From Echinicola sp. 20G (GTDB taxonomy: Bacteria; Bacteroidota; Bacteroidia; Cytophagales; Cyclobacteriaceae): a stretch of DNA of 64,000 nt. Shown piece by piece: positions 17,444-26,895 of the stretch; positions within the stretch are counted from its first letter, which is position 1, and each line of letters begins with the position of its first letter. The DNA lies in NCBI RefSeq assembly GCF_015533855.1, contig NZ_AP024154.1, positions 5,167,501-5,231,500 on the forward strand. Reading direction: 5' to 3'. The translations under genes and the position numbers were made by a program. Below the pieces are notes generated by a model, which worked only from the letters and a program-made list of their open reading frames with translations, ran no database searches and was not told the DNA's origin.

Positions 17444-18871
17444 ATGGATTTAGCCAATTATCAATGCGCAGGCCTTTTTGATGAAATGTTCACTGAGGAA
17501 GGAGGTTGTAGGGAACATTACAGGGTTTTTGAAAAATTGCTTAAAAAGACTGCTCCAAGAAAATTAAAGCAACTTCAATTTTCTGCGAATAAAACTCAAA
17601 TGTCCATGGGAATGACTTTCAATGTTTATGACAACGACCAAGGACTCGAAAAGATACTTCACTTAGACATTATTCCGAGAATCATACCCAACTCTGAGTG
17701 GCTTCAATTAGAAGCCGGCCTGAAGCAGCGGGTAGATGCCTTGAACCATTTTATTCAGGACATCTATAATGAACAGGCAATCCTCAAAGATGGTATTGTT
17801 CCAGAAGACCTGATCACTAACAGTAAGGATTTTTTGAAGCCCTGCATAGGACTTACTCCCCCTAAGGGCATCTGGTGTCACATCACAGGGACAGACCTTA
17901 TCAAAGACAAAAGCGGTGATTATTTTGTCCTTGAAGATAATCTGCGTTGTCCTTCAGGGGTTTCCTATATGCTAGAAAGCAGAGAGATCATCAAAAGGGC
18001 ATTCCCGGATATTCTGGATAAAACAGGTGTAATGCCTGTGTCCAATTATCCTGCTCGCTTGCTTCAAATGCTGCAAAACCTGAGTAACAAGGAAAAACCG
18101 GTTGTGGGCGTACTTACACCAGGGATATATAATTCTGCTTACTATGAGCACTCCTACCTCGCCTTACAAATGGGTGTTGAATTGGTCACGGGAGAGGACC
18201 TTGTTGTTCAAAACAACAAAGTCTACATGCAAACCACTCATGGTTACCAGCAAATCGATGTGATCTACAGAAGGATAGATGATACTTTTATTGATCCTAA
18301 TATTTTTAATCCCAATTCTCTTCTGGGGGTCCCTGGGATCTTTGAGGCTTACAAAGCAGGTAATATTGCCCTGGCCAATGCTCCGGGAACTGGTGTCGCA
18401 GACGATAAAGCAGTATATGCCTATGTCCCTGATATCATCAAATATTATTTGAATCAAGAACCTATTCTCAACAACGTACCTACCTACCTCTGCAGAAGGC
18501 CAGATGAAAGACAATATGTTTTGGACAATATTGCTGAACTCGTGATCAAGGAAACCAACGCTGCAGGAGGATACGGAATGCTGATCGGGCCTAAGTCAAC
18601 TCCTGAGGAGCATGAAAAATTCAAAAAACTAATTTTATCCAATCCTAACAACTACATTGCCCAACCTACACTCTCCCTCTCTACGGTACCAACACTTACC
18701 GAAAACACTATTGAATGTCGTCATGTGGACTTAAGACCTTATGTTCTGTATGGTGAGGAAATTGACGTAGTCCCTGGAGCCTTGACCAGAGTCGCTCTCA
18801 AAAAAGGATCACTAGTGGTCAACAGCTCACAAGGAGGAGGAAGTAAAGACACTTGGGTACTCTATAAATAA
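17444..18871 (+). CDS. Circularly permuted ATP-grasp protein (amidoligase type)
   Basis: The preferred ATG at 17444 gives 475 residues. A TTG at 17378 falls inside a promoter-like element and adds an odd hydrophobic prefix. The protein matches the circularly permuted ATP-grasp family (DUF404/DUF407, COG2308). Seen motifs include CHITGTDLIKDKSGDYFVLE, EDNLRCPSGVSYMLESRE, VIYRRIDDTFIDP and NAPGTGVADDKAVYAYVPDI; the C-terminus carries RHVDLRPYVLYG. ATP-grasp enzymes join a carboxylate to an amine or thiol through an acyl phosphate. In this operon type the product is thought to be a peptide or peptide-like conjugate, never identified. It is the first of four tightly packed genes, 6 bases before the alpha-E gene. 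Confidence 0.9.
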   Translation: MDLANYQCAGLFDEMFTEEGGCREHYRVFEKLLKKTAPRKLKQLQFSANKTQMSMGMTFNVYDNDQGLEKILHLDIIPRIIPNSEWLQLEAGLKQRVDALNHFIQDIYNEQAILKDGIVPEDLITNSKDFLKPCIGLTPPKGIWCHITGTDLIKDKSGDYFVLEDNLRCPSGVSYMLESREIIKRAFPDILDKTGVMPVSNYPARLLQMLQNLSNKEKPVVGVLTPGIYNSAYYEHSYLALQMGVELVTGEDLVVQNNKVYMQTTHGYQQIDVIYRRIDDTFIDPNIFNPNSLLGVPGIFEAYKAGNIALANAPGTGVADDKAVYAYVPDIIKYYLNQEPILNNVPTYLCRRPDERQYVLDNIAELVIKETNAAGGYGMLIGPKSTPEEHEKFKKLILSNPNNYIAQPTLSLSTVPTLTENTIECRHVDLRPYVLYGEEIDVVPGALTRVALKKGSLVVNSSQGGGSKDTWVLYK

Positions 18872-18877
18872 TTTTCT

Positions 18878-19858
18878 ATGTTAAGTCGCGTTGCTAACTC
18901 AATTTACTGGCTGGGCAGGTACCTGGAAAGGGCTGAAAACTATGCCCGTTTTATCGATGTAAATTTCAATCTCATGCTAGATTTACCGCCTGACCTAAAA
19001 ACTCAATGGGAACCATTGGTTTTTGCTACAGGTGACCATGAAATCTATAGTGGAAGTTATGAAGAATTTGATAAAAAAAGTGTTATAAACTTTCTCACAT
19101 TAGATACTTCCAATCCAAACTCTATCATTTCCTCAATTACCTATGCCAGGGAAAATGCCCGGATAGTCAGGGAAAACCTCAGTAAGGAAACTTGGGAAAA
19201 GATAAATGAACTGTACCATTTTATCAAAAAAGCAACACCGCGAAAGATATGGGATAAAAAAGACCCAAGAAGCTTTTTTGATAAAATCAAAAACCAAATC
19301 CAGCTTCTTTATGGTCTCACAGAGAGTACTGTTGCTCGAACTGAAGGTTGGTACTGGAAACAATTGGGAATGTACCTTGAGCGGGCAGATAAAACCAGCA
19401 GAATCTTAGATGTGAAATACCATATGCTGCTCCCTACCCCTGAAGAAGTAGGCTCCCCGCTTGATTTTCTACACTGGATGGCTCTTCTTAAATCTGTTAC
19501 TGGTTTTAACACATACAGAAGGATCCATGGTAAAATCCAATCCAACGGGGTGGTTGATTTTTTAATATTTAGCAAGCAGTTTCCTCGATCTATTTATTTT
19601 TGCTTAAAAGAAGCTGAAGATTGCCTTCACATGATTTCAGGATCTAAAGAGAATGAATTCCAAAATAAAGCGGAAAAATCATTGGGCTCTCTTCGGTCTA
19701 AATTAGGATTTAGTGAAGTATCTGACATCATTGCAGATGGCCTACATGAATCAATTGATGATTTACAAAAAAAAATAAATGCGATTTCTGAACAAATTCA
19801 GTTAAATTTCTTTCAAATTAAAAAGGAGTATAACTTTCAACAACAACAGCAGGAATAA
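18878..19858 (+). CDS. Alpha-E domain protein (COG2307)
   Basis: The 326-residue all-alpha protein starts MLSRVANSIYWLGRYLERAE, the standard opening of the alpha-E family (DUF403). Related repeats occur at about 165-180 (EGWYWKQLGMYLERADK), supporting an internal duplication. The C-terminus ends in a Gln-rich tail. Its biochemical role is unknown. In many bacteria it occurs next to or fused with a circularly permuted ATP-grasp protein, and it is thought to assist that ligase. The stop codon overlaps the start of the Anbu gene by one base (TAATG), which indicates translational coupling. Confidence 0.9.
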   Translation: MLSRVANSIYWLGRYLERAENYARFIDVNFNLMLDLPPDLKTQWEPLVFATGDHEIYSGSYEEFDKKSVINFLTLDTSNPNSIISSITYARENARIVRENLSKETWEKINELYHFIKKATPRKIWDKKDPRSFFDKIKNQIQLLYGLTESTVARTEGWYWKQLGMYLERADKTSRILDVKYHMLLPTPEEVGSPLDFLHWMALLKSVTGFNTYRRIHGKIQSNGVVDFLIFSKQFPRSIYFCLKEAEDCLHMISGSKENEFQNKAEKSLGSLRSKLGFSEVSDIIADGLHESIDDLQKKINAISEQIQLNFFQIKKEYNFQQQQQE

Positions 19859-20601
19859 TGACATTTTGTTTGGGTATAAAAACTAAGCATGGTATTGTAG
19901 GTCTTTCCGACACACGAATTACCAGTGGATCAGAAACCACTACTTCCAAGAAGGTGTTTGTGGTCAATAAGAATAAGCATTCATTCTTTATCATGACCTC
20001 TGGCTTACGGTCTGTTAGGGACAAGGCCATCACCTACTTTAACGAGGTTATTGAACAGCAAGACGACAACTTCAACAAACTTTACAAAACCGTTAATGAA
20101 TTGGGCAACCAAATAAAAAGGGTGGCCAAAGAGGACAAGGACAGTCTGGAGGAATCAGGCCTTCATTTTAACCTTCATAGCATTATTGGCGGGCAACTGG
20201 AAGATGATTCAGAGCCCAAACTGTATCTGTTATACCCTCAAGGCAATTGGATCGAAATAAAAAAAGGAACTCCATTTGTAATCATCGGTAATACCGGCTT
20301 TGGAAATCCAGTATTGAGAAGATCCCTCTCCTATGACGAAACATTGGACTTTGCTATCAAAAGTGCCTTTTTAGCTTTTGATGCAACCAGGATTTCTGCC
20401 AATGATGTTGATTTTCCAATAGATACGGTAGTAATGGAAAATGATGGTTTTTACATCAAGGAACAGCGTTTTGAACAAAACGAATTGATACATATTTCTG
20501 ATTTTTGGAATAACCGACTCAGAAAAGCCATCAGTGAACTTCCCGCCGAGGTATTGAATAAGGCCTTTCTAAAGAATGAAGCCCAAATAGATGACTACTG
20601 A
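19858..20601 (+). CDS. Anbu-type proteasome-like Ntn hydrolase
   Basis: A 247-residue protein with the proteasome beta-subunit fold. After loss of the initiator Met, Thr2 becomes the N-terminal nucleophile. Asp18 (LSDTR) and Lys31/Lys32 (SKKVF) match the catalytic Asp17 and Lys33 of proteasome subunits and HslV. There is no propeptide. Length and context fit Anbu (ancestral beta-subunit), the bacterial proteasome homologue typically encoded with ATP-grasp, alpha-E and transglutaminase-like genes. Its natural substrate is not established. The gene overlaps the alpha-E stop by one base and the transglutaminase start by 11 bases. Position three of the mature chain is a Cys (TFCLG), worth noting because it is next to the active site. 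Confidence 0.9.
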   Translation: MTFCLGIKTKHGIVGLSDTRITSGSETTTSKKVFVVNKNKHSFFIMTSGLRSVRDKAITYFNEVIEQQDDNFNKLYKTVNELGNQIKRVAKEDKDSLEESGLHFNLHSIIGGQLEDDSEPKLYLLYPQGNWIEIKKGTPFVIIGNTGFGNPVLRRSLSYDETLDFAIKSAFLAFDATRISANDVDFPIDTVVMENDGFYIKEQRFEQNELIHISDFWNNRLRKAISELPAEVLNKAFLKNEAQIDDY

Positions 20602-21457
20602 AAAGAAGCTGAATATCAAGCACAAAACAGTCTACACATATGATACTGATGCTTGGCTTAGCCCACAAAAAATATTGCTTTCCCCTTCCTTGAGAAGGTA
20701 TTTTCACATTTTATCCTATGAATCCAGAGTAACTCCAAAGCCCCAGGGAGTGAATTACCGTCTAGACATGGAAGGCAACCTGTTCCAACAGGTTTGGTTT
20801 TCCCAACCCACCGATAAGTTGGAAATAGACATAGAAACTACTATCAGTACTGCTGACTTCAATCCCTTTGAGTTTATCATCGATAAAGCTTTTGAACAGA
20901 GAAATGATGGAGGGGAAATCACTTTCAACTACCCTTCTGAAAAACAGCCTTTTCTTATTCCTTTTCTCAACAATACAGGCAAACCTGAAATCCATGAGGT
21001 GGCCAGGGAATTCAAGTCTAAAAGTCAGGACACAGTTTCTTTTTTAGTGGATTTGACCGCCTATGTACATCAACTTTGCAAACACATTATTCGAGAGGCT
21101 CCTGGTGTTTGGGCACCAGAAAAAACCCTCAAAGAAGCCAAGGGATCCTGCAGGGACTTGGCTTGGCTGCTGATCAATATCTTGAGGAGCGAAGGATTGG
21201 CCAGTAGATTCGTCAGTGGCTATGCCTATAACCCCAAATTGGAGGAAAACCACGAGCTTCATGCTTGGGTGGAAGCATTCTGCCCAGGAGCTGGATGGAT
21301 CGGGCTAGACCCGAGTTTGGGACTGTTGACAGACGCTTTTTACATTCCTTTAGCTGCCAGCTTTCTCCCAGAACTCACACTGCCTGTGATAGGAAGCTTT
21401 ACAGGTGCCTCCCACTCCACATTGGAGAGTTATGTAGAAATCAAGGAACTTGTCTAA
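20591..21457 (+). CDS. Transglutaminase-like cysteine peptidase/transferase
   Basis: The 288-residue protein has the bacterial transglutaminase N-terminal beta domain (about 1-110; LNIKHKTVYTYDTDAWLSPQ). The papain-like core follows with catalytic Cys187 (GSCRDLAW), His224 (ELHAWVEAF) and Asp240 (GLDPSLG). The family makes or hydrolyses isopeptide and peptide bonds. It has no signal peptide, so it works in the cytoplasm like the three other products of the operon. Its start lies inside the end of the Anbu gene (11-base overlap). It closes the four-gene operon; no terminator hairpin is evident before the sigma-factor gene. Confidence 0.9.
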   Translation: MTTEKKLNIKHKTVYTYDTDAWLSPQKILLSPSLRRYFHILSYESRVTPKPQGVNYRLDMEGNLFQQVWFSQPTDKLEIDIETTISTADFNPFEFIIDKAFEQRNDGGEITFNYPSEKQPFLIPFLNNTGKPEIHEVAREFKSKSQDTVSFLVDLTAYVHQLCKHIIREAPGVWAPEKTLKEAKGSCRDLAWLLINILRSEGLASRFVSGYAYNPKLEENHELHAWVEAFCPGAGWIGLDPSLGLLTDAFYIPLAASFLPELTLPVIGSFTGASHSTLESYVEIKELV

Positions 21458-21531
21458 TATGGAATAACTGTCATTTTTATAATTAATCTTTTCTTAACTC
21501 CTATCCGGCCATAAGTTATTACACTTCGCTT

Positions 21532-21539
21532 TACATTTG
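21532..21539 (+). promoter_or_regulatory. Candidate -7 element of the PUL sigma-factor gene
   Basis: TACATTTG matches TAnnTTTG and lies 16 bases before the ATG, implying a short leader. No convincing -33 element is seen at the right distance. Confidence 0.35.
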
Positions 21540-21555
21540 ACACAAACAAAGTCTC

Positions 21556-22140
21556 ATGAACAGCGCAGCAAGTGATACCGAACTTTTCAGAATGATGTCC
21601 TTGAGAGAAGATCACAAGGCTTTTCAAGAAATCTTTAACCGATATTGGGACCAGCTCTTTCAAATAGCGCTGCACAAAACCAAAAGTCCTGATTTGGCCC
21701 AAGACCTTACTCAGGAAGTTTTCATCAGTCTTTGGAAATACCGCCACTCCATCAAGATCAAGGCTGAACTTAGTGCCTATTTGATCACCATGGTCAAATA
21801 CGGCTTTTTTAAGTTGGCAGCACAAAAAGAACAGCAATTTGAAGCATTAAACGCCACCGATAATACGGAGCCCTCTCATAATCTGAATGGATTTTCAATC
21901 ATGGAATTCAATGAGCTTTATGATAAAATAGACACCATTACAGACACTTTACCACCTCGTTGTCGCGAGATTTTTTTAATGAAAAGAAACCATGAAATGT
22001 CTGTTGAGGAAATTGCAAAAAGCTTCAATATCTCTCCCTCCACTGTGCGAAACCATCTCGCCAAAGCAACAGGAACTTTTAAAGAAAAACTAACTGAAGA
22101 CATTGCTCTGGCTAGTTTGCTATGGATACTGTTCAATTGA
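21556..22140 (+). CDS. ECF-type sigma factor of the polysaccharide utilisation locus
   Basis: The 194-residue sigma factor has region 2 (about 20-90; SPDLAQDLTQEVFISLWKYR) and region 4 (about 125-180; PRCREIFLMKRNHEMSVEEI, then the HTH SPSTVRNHLAKA). It belongs to the Bacteroidota ECF group that pairs with FecR anti-sigma factors. The order sigma, FecR, SusC with STN domain, SusD is the textbook trans-envelope signalling arrangement. Glycan binding at SusC is passed through the STN domain to FecR, which frees sigma. The gene is followed 116 bases later by the FecR gene. Confidence 0.93.
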   Translation: MNSAASDTELFRMMSLREDHKAFQEIFNRYWDQLFQIALHKTKSPDLAQDLTQEVFISLWKYRHSIKIKAELSAYLITMVKYGFFKLAAQKEQQFEALNATDNTEPSHNLNGFSIMEFNELYDKIDTITDTLPPRCREIFLMKRNHEMSVEEIAKSFNISPSTVRNHLAKATGTFKEKLTEDIALASLLWILFN

Positions 22141-22256
22141 TACGTATTACTAAAAGGTTACCAAAATTATTTCATTCTTAAAAATTACATAACCCGTTTC
22201 GAATAGACAGCAATCCCATTTTATGACTCTATTGATTGAAAGCCGATTATTAAAAA

Positions 22257-23237
22257 ATGGAAATCAATCAATACTGGAAAAAGTTAATTACAAAACTTTT
22301 TGATAAAACCATTTCCAATAAGGAACTGGAAGAGTTAAACAGGTGGTATGACTACACTCATTTAGATGAGTTTCAGAAGTCAGCTGCTGATGAAGCGGAA
22401 AGAAAACACGCTGCTTGGCAAAGCATCAAAAAAAGAACTACGCCCATTAATGATGCTACGAGCACCGCGAAAAAAACAGTTTCTTTCTCTGCTATTGCAA
22501 AAATCGCAGCTGCTTTTTTGGTAGCCGCCCTTATTGGTCTTCAGTTTTGGTTTAAGGAGCCCGCAACTACTTCCCCAGTCAAAATGATTACCATTAGCAA
22601 TAAACTTGGACAAGTTAGCAGTTTTACCCTACCCGATAGTTCTAAAATTTGGCTTAGCACAGGATCTACTTTTACTTATCCAGAAAGATTTGGCGAGACC
22701 CGTGAAGTTTCTTTAGATGGAGAAGCTTTTTTCGATGTGCACCGAAATCCCGAAAAACCTTTCACTATTACTTCAGGAGATGTTATCACGAGCGTGTTAG
22801 GCACCTCTTTTAACATCAATGCCTATCCTGATGAAAAGGTGCAGGTAGCTGTCTTTACAGGAAAAGTAGCCGTAAAAGACCATCAAAGCAGAAATGAAAC
22901 AGTTCATTTGGTGAAAAATCAAATGGTCACTTGGAAACCAAATTCAGGTTTTGAGCCAACTACGGAATTTGATCCTGAGCAAATTGCAAAATGGAGACAA
23001 GGAATTCTCACTTTCCGAAATGCCAACATGGAGGAAGTCATTCATGAACTCAGCAAGTGGTATGATATCGAATTTAAACTTGCCAAGAAGAGTGCTCCAA
23101 CCTGCCAATATACAGGTGAATTTAAAAACACCTCTTTGGAAAACGCCCTTAAAATCATTCAGTATGCTTTAAGAATCAACTATACCATAAATGAAAATGA
23201 AGTACTAATTGAAGCCCCTAATTGCCAAAGGCAATAA
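22257..23237 (+). CDS. FecR-family anti-sigma factor
   Basis: The 326-residue protein has a short cytoplasmic N-terminal part (1-75) that should bind the sigma factor. One membrane segment follows (about 82-102; AKIAAAFLVAALIGLQFWF). A periplasmic FecR domain (about 115-215; FTLPDSSKIWLSTGSTFTYP and GEAFFDVHRNPEKPF) comes next, with a C-terminal DUF4974 domain (about 240-322; LTFRNANMEEVIHELSKWYD). By family it holds the sigma factor at the membrane until its periplasmic part contacts the STN domain of the cognate SusC. The gene ends 114 bases before SusC. A hairpin lies between them. Confidence 0.93.
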   Translation: MEINQYWKKLITKLFDKTISNKELEELNRWYDYTHLDEFQKSAADEAERKHAAWQSIKKRTTPINDATSTAKKTVSFSAIAKIAAAFLVAALIGLQFWFKEPATTSPVKMITISNKLGQVSSFTLPDSSKIWLSTGSTFTYPERFGETREVSLDGEAFFDVHRNPEKPFTITSGDVITSVLGTSFNINAYPDEKVQVAVFTGKVAVKDHQSRNETVHLVKNQMVTWKPNSGFEPTTEFDPEQIAKWRQGILTFRNANMEEVIHELSKWYDIEFKLAKKSAPTCQYTGEFKNTSLENALKIIQYALRINYTINENEVLIEAPNCQRQ

Positions 23238-23271
23238 AAAATCCGGGAATGCTGGTACATCACCGGATTTT
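23238..23271 (+). terminator. Terminator-like hairpin between the FecR and SusC genes
   Basis: AAAATCCGG (23238-23246) pairs perfectly with CCGGATTTT (23263-23271) around a 16-base loop, directly after the FecR stop codon. The T-tract is short. It could partly terminate the sigma/FecR transcript, so that susC is driven from its own promoter. Confidence 0.55.
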
Positions 23272-23351
23272 AAAAGATTAAATGATTTTCCGCACTGCTT
23301 CCATCTTCGACCATGTAGCAGTAAGGAAGTAAACCTTTATTAATCAAAGTT

Positions 23352-26300
23352 ATGAAAAAAAAACTACTTCGCATTGTTTTGAAATCAACAGCGAACCTAT
23401 TAATCATCGGAACATTCATGTACTGCCTCAGCAATATTGCTCTGGCCCATGAAGGCAAGGCCCAGCAAATGGGTGAAACGCAAATCCAACTCAGCAAAGG
23501 AAACGTCCTACTTTATCAACTATTTGAAAAAGTGGAAACACAAAGCGATTTTCGTTTTCATTTTGATCCCAATTTATCCGAACTGACCAAAAAAATTGAC
23601 ATCGAGGGGTCACTTGATTTAGAAAGTCTGCTTTACCGAGTGGCTGATCAGACAGGACTAAGTTTCAGACAAGTCAATGAATCCATTGCAGTCAGAAAAA
23701 ACAAAAAAGCCCCATCCTCAAAACCGATCGAGGTAAACATTAAAATCTCTGGTTCTGTCAGCGACAATGATACAGGAGAACCTATTGTAGGTGCCTCAGT
23801 ATTCATAGAAGGCTCTGGATTGGGAGTTGCTACTGATCTTGACGGAAATTGGAGTATGGATATTCCTGAAGAACTTGTAGGAAAAAATATTACTGCCAGT
23901 TATCTCGGTTACCAAGCTGCCAGTATGACCATTGTCAATTCTCCCATCCATTTCAAACTTATTTCCAATGAATTGGAAGAAATCGTAGTGGTTGGTTATG
24001 GTACGCAAAAGAAAATCAACTTGACTGGAGCTGTGGACCAAGTAACTGGTGAGGTCTTTGAAAACCGTCCCGTGCCGAATATTGCTCAGGGTCTTCAAGG
24101 GGCTATTCCCAACCTTAATATCAATATTCAGGACGGAAAACCTACACAGTCTCCCTCTTTCAATATCAGGGGAACCACCTCAATCGGGCAAGGAGGAAAT
24201 GCATTGGTATTGATAGACGGTGTAGAGGGTGATCCTTCCATGATCAACCCCTCAGACATTGAAAGTATCTCTGTCCTTAAGGATGCTTCTGCAGCCTCCA
24301 TCTATGGTGCAAGAGGCGCATTTGGAGTGATTCTGATCACAACAAAGGCTCCTGCAAAGGATAAAATGTCCTTGACCTATACCTCCAATTACTCTATAAA
24401 ATCCCCAACTACAGTGCCTGATTTGGTTACAGATGGCTATACTTGGGCGTCCATGTTTAATGAAGCCTGGACAGCGTGGAATGATTATTCCCAGACACCT
24501 CAAAATGCCAACAAAACACTTCCTTTTTCCCAAGAATATTTGGCTGAGCTAAAGAGAAGATCTGAAGATCCCAGCCTTCCTGATATAGAAGTAGGACCAA
24601 ATGGTGAATACATCTATTATGGTAGCACTGACTACTATGGTGAACTCTACAAAAAAAGCTTGTTCGCCATGGAGCAAAACCTATCACTTTCTGGAAGTAG
24701 TGGAAAAACTGGATATTACATCACCGGTAGATATTATGATCAGGAAGGGTTATTCAAATATAACTCTGATGATTTCAAAATGTACAACTTCAGGGCCAAA
24801 GGCTCTATGGAAATGACCGATTGGCTTACAGTAGAGAACAATACAGACTACTCCTTCAGGAAATACCATAACCCTTTGAACGTAGGAGAAGGTGGAAGTA
24901 TCTGGAGAAATATTGCCGATGAAGGTCACCCATTAGCTCCATTGCTGAACCCTGACGGTACCCTATCCTATTCTGCCGCATATACTGTAGGAGATTTTTA
25001 CTATGGAAAGAATGGTATCGACACCGAAAGGACTATCATAAAAAACATCACCAGTTTTAGTACCAAGTTTTTGGACAATACTCTTCGTGTCCGAGGAAAC
25101 TTCACTTTCCAAGACATTCAAAACAATGAGCAACGTATCCGTGTACCTGTTCCTTATAGCAGAAGCGAGGGAGTAATTGAGTATGTTGGAACCAATACCA
25201 ACGACATCAGAAACAGTCGTTCTGAAACCCGTTATTTGGCTACCAATATCTATGCGGAATACGAACCCAAGCTTTCTGGAAATCACCACCTCAAAGGATT
25301 GGTAGGTTATAACTTTGAATCTTCCACTTACAGTAATTTAACAGCCCAAAGAAACGGATTGATCTTTGAAGATGCACAAGACATCAATTTGGCATTGGGT
25401 CAATCCATCACCACCAATGGTGGATGGGAGAGATGGGATATCCAAGGAGGTTTTTTCAGAGCCAACTATGATTATGCCGGAAAATATTTATTGGAAGTAA
25501 ATGGTCGTTATGATGGCTCATCTAAATTCCCACAAGATCAGCGGTACGCTTTCTTCCCTTCCTTCTCTGCCGGTTGGAGAATATCAGATGAATCCTTCTT
25601 TAATATCTCAGAAAAAGCCGTTTCCGATGTTAAATTCAGGGCTTCTTATGGTTCCTTAGGAAATGGTAACATCAACTCATATGCTTTCCAAGAACTCTTC
25701 TCTATTTCTCAATCAGGGAGAATTCTGAATGGAGTGAGACCTCAGTACACCAGCCAACCTGGCGTCCTACCTGATGGCCTTACTTGGGAAACTTCCACCA
25801 CCGCCAATATCGGGCTGGACTTGGGCCTATTGGAAAATCGACTGACATTTACCGGTGATGCCTATATCAGAAATACTACAGACATGTTTACTGTGGGTAA
25901 TTCACTTCCTGCTGTGTTCGGTACAGCTGTACCTAAAGGTAATTATGCCGACCTCAGAACCAAAGGCTGGGAGTTTGTCGTGGGCTGGAAGGATCAGTTG
26001 AGCATGGCCTCGAAGCCATTGAACTATAGTGTTAAATTCTTCATGGCGGATTATACCTCCACCATCACCAAATACAACAACCCTGATAAGCGCCTTACTG
26101 ATTATTACGAAGGAATGAAAGTGGGTGAAATATGGGGTTATGTCACAGAGGGCTTATTTGAATCCATGGAAGACATCAACTCTCATGCAGACCAATCTTA
26201 TATTCAATCTTCTACCAGCCGAACCACCTTGCCAGGAGACATCAAATTCCAAGATATCAACGGTGATGGTGTCATAGATAAAGGACTAAACACGGTAGAC

Positions 26301-26879
26301 AATCCAGGTGATCAAAAAATCATTGGTAATGCTACACCAAGATATACCTATGGATTCAATATTGATTTGAACTGGAACAACTTCTTCTTTAGCACTTTCT
26401 TCCAAGGTGTTGGTAAGAGAGATTGGTGGCCAGGAGGTGAAGCAGGTCTTTTCTGGGGACAATACAACAGGCCTTACAATGACGTTCCTAAATCCATGAT
26501 AGGAAACATTTGGTCTGAAGACAATCCAGACGCTTACTTCCCAAGATACAGGGGATATTCTGCCATAGGTAGCAACCGCTCCCTGTCTTCTACCCAAACA
26601 AGGTACTTACAGAGTATTGCGTATTTGAGAATGAAGAACATCCAAATTGGCTATAACCTTCCGGAATATGTAGCCTCCAAATTCAAACTAGGAGGTGCAA
26701 GAGTGTACCTTTCAGGCGAGAATCTTTGGTCTTGGTCACCATTGTATAAAGTCACCAAAAACCTTGATGTAGAAAGCACTGGCCCATCTGATCTTGCTTT
26801 GACTTCTGGTACTTCAGGAAATGGTAACAACTACCCTATTCTTAAAAGTGTAACCCTCGGACTTTCTATCTCTTTCTAA
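23352..26879 (+). CDS. SusC/RagA-family TonB-linked outer-membrane transporter with STN domain
   Basis: The 1175-residue protein starts with an atypical but plausible signal peptide (about 1-38). An STN signalling domain (about 48-115; VLLYQLFEKVETQSDFRFHF) and a carboxypeptidase-regulatory-like domain (about 125-210) follow. Next is the SusC linker VVVGYGTQKK, then the plug (about 225-340; ALVLIDGVEGD and DASAASIYGARGAFGVI), and the long barrel to the C-terminus (LGLSISF). It imports glycan fragments with SusD as lid. The STN domain shows that it also signals to the FecR/sigma pair encoded just upstream. SusD follows after 16 bases. The link with the GH125/GH92/GH78 operon 6 kb away is by neighbourhood and function. 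Confidence 0.96.
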   Translation: MKKKLLRIVLKSTANLLIIGTFMYCLSNIALAHEGKAQQMGETQIQLSKGNVLLYQLFEKVETQSDFRFHFDPNLSELTKKIDIEGSLDLESLLYRVADQTGLSFRQVNESIAVRKNKKAPSSKPIEVNIKISGSVSDNDTGEPIVGASVFIEGSGLGVATDLDGNWSMDIPEELVGKNITASYLGYQAASMTIVNSPIHFKLISNELEEIVVVGYGTQKKINLTGAVDQVTGEVFENRPVPNIAQGLQGAIPNLNINIQDGKPTQSPSFNIRGTTSIGQGGNALVLIDGVEGDPSMINPSDIESISVLKDASAASIYGARGAFGVILITTKAPAKDKMSLTYTSNYSIKSPTTVPDLVTDGYTWASMFNEAWTAWNDYSQTPQNANKTLPFSQEYLAELKRRSEDPSLPDIEVGPNGEYIYYGSTDYYGELYKKSLFAMEQNLSLSGSSGKTGYYITGRYYDQEGLFKYNSDDFKMYNFRAKGSMEMTDWLTVENNTDYSFRKYHNPLNVGEGGSIWRNIADEGHPLAPLLNPDGTLSYSAAYTVGDFYYGKNGIDTERTIIKNITSFSTKFLDNTLRVRGNFTFQDIQNNEQRIRVPVPYSRSEGVIEYVGTNTNDIRNSRSETRYLATNIYAEYEPKLSGNHHLKGLVGYNFESSTYSNLTAQRNGLIFEDAQDINLALGQSITTNGGWERWDIQGGFFRANYDYAGKYLLEVNGRYDGSSKFPQDQRYAFFPSFSAGWRISDESFFNISEKAVSDVKFRASYGSLGNGNINSYAFQELFSISQSGRILNGVRPQYTSQPGVLPDGLTWETSTTANIGLDLGLLENRLTFTGDAYIRNTTDMFTVGNSLPAVFGTAVPKGNYADLRTKGWEFVVGWKDQLSMASKPLNYSVKFFMADYTSTITKYNNPDKRLTDYYEGMKVGEIWGYVTEGLFESMEDINSHADQSYIQSSTSRTTLPGDIKFQDINGDGVIDKGLNTVDNPGDQKIIGNATPRYTYGFNIDLNWNNFFFSTFFQGVGKRDWWPGGEAGLFWGQYNRPYNDVPKSMIGNIWSEDNPDAYFPRYRGYSAIGSNRSLSSTQTRYLQSIAYLRMKNIQIGYNLPEYVASKFKLGGARVYLSGENLWSWSPLYKVTKNLDVESTGPSDLALTSGTSGNGNNYPILKSVTLGLSISF

Positions 26880-26895
26880 ATTGACATCATCCACC

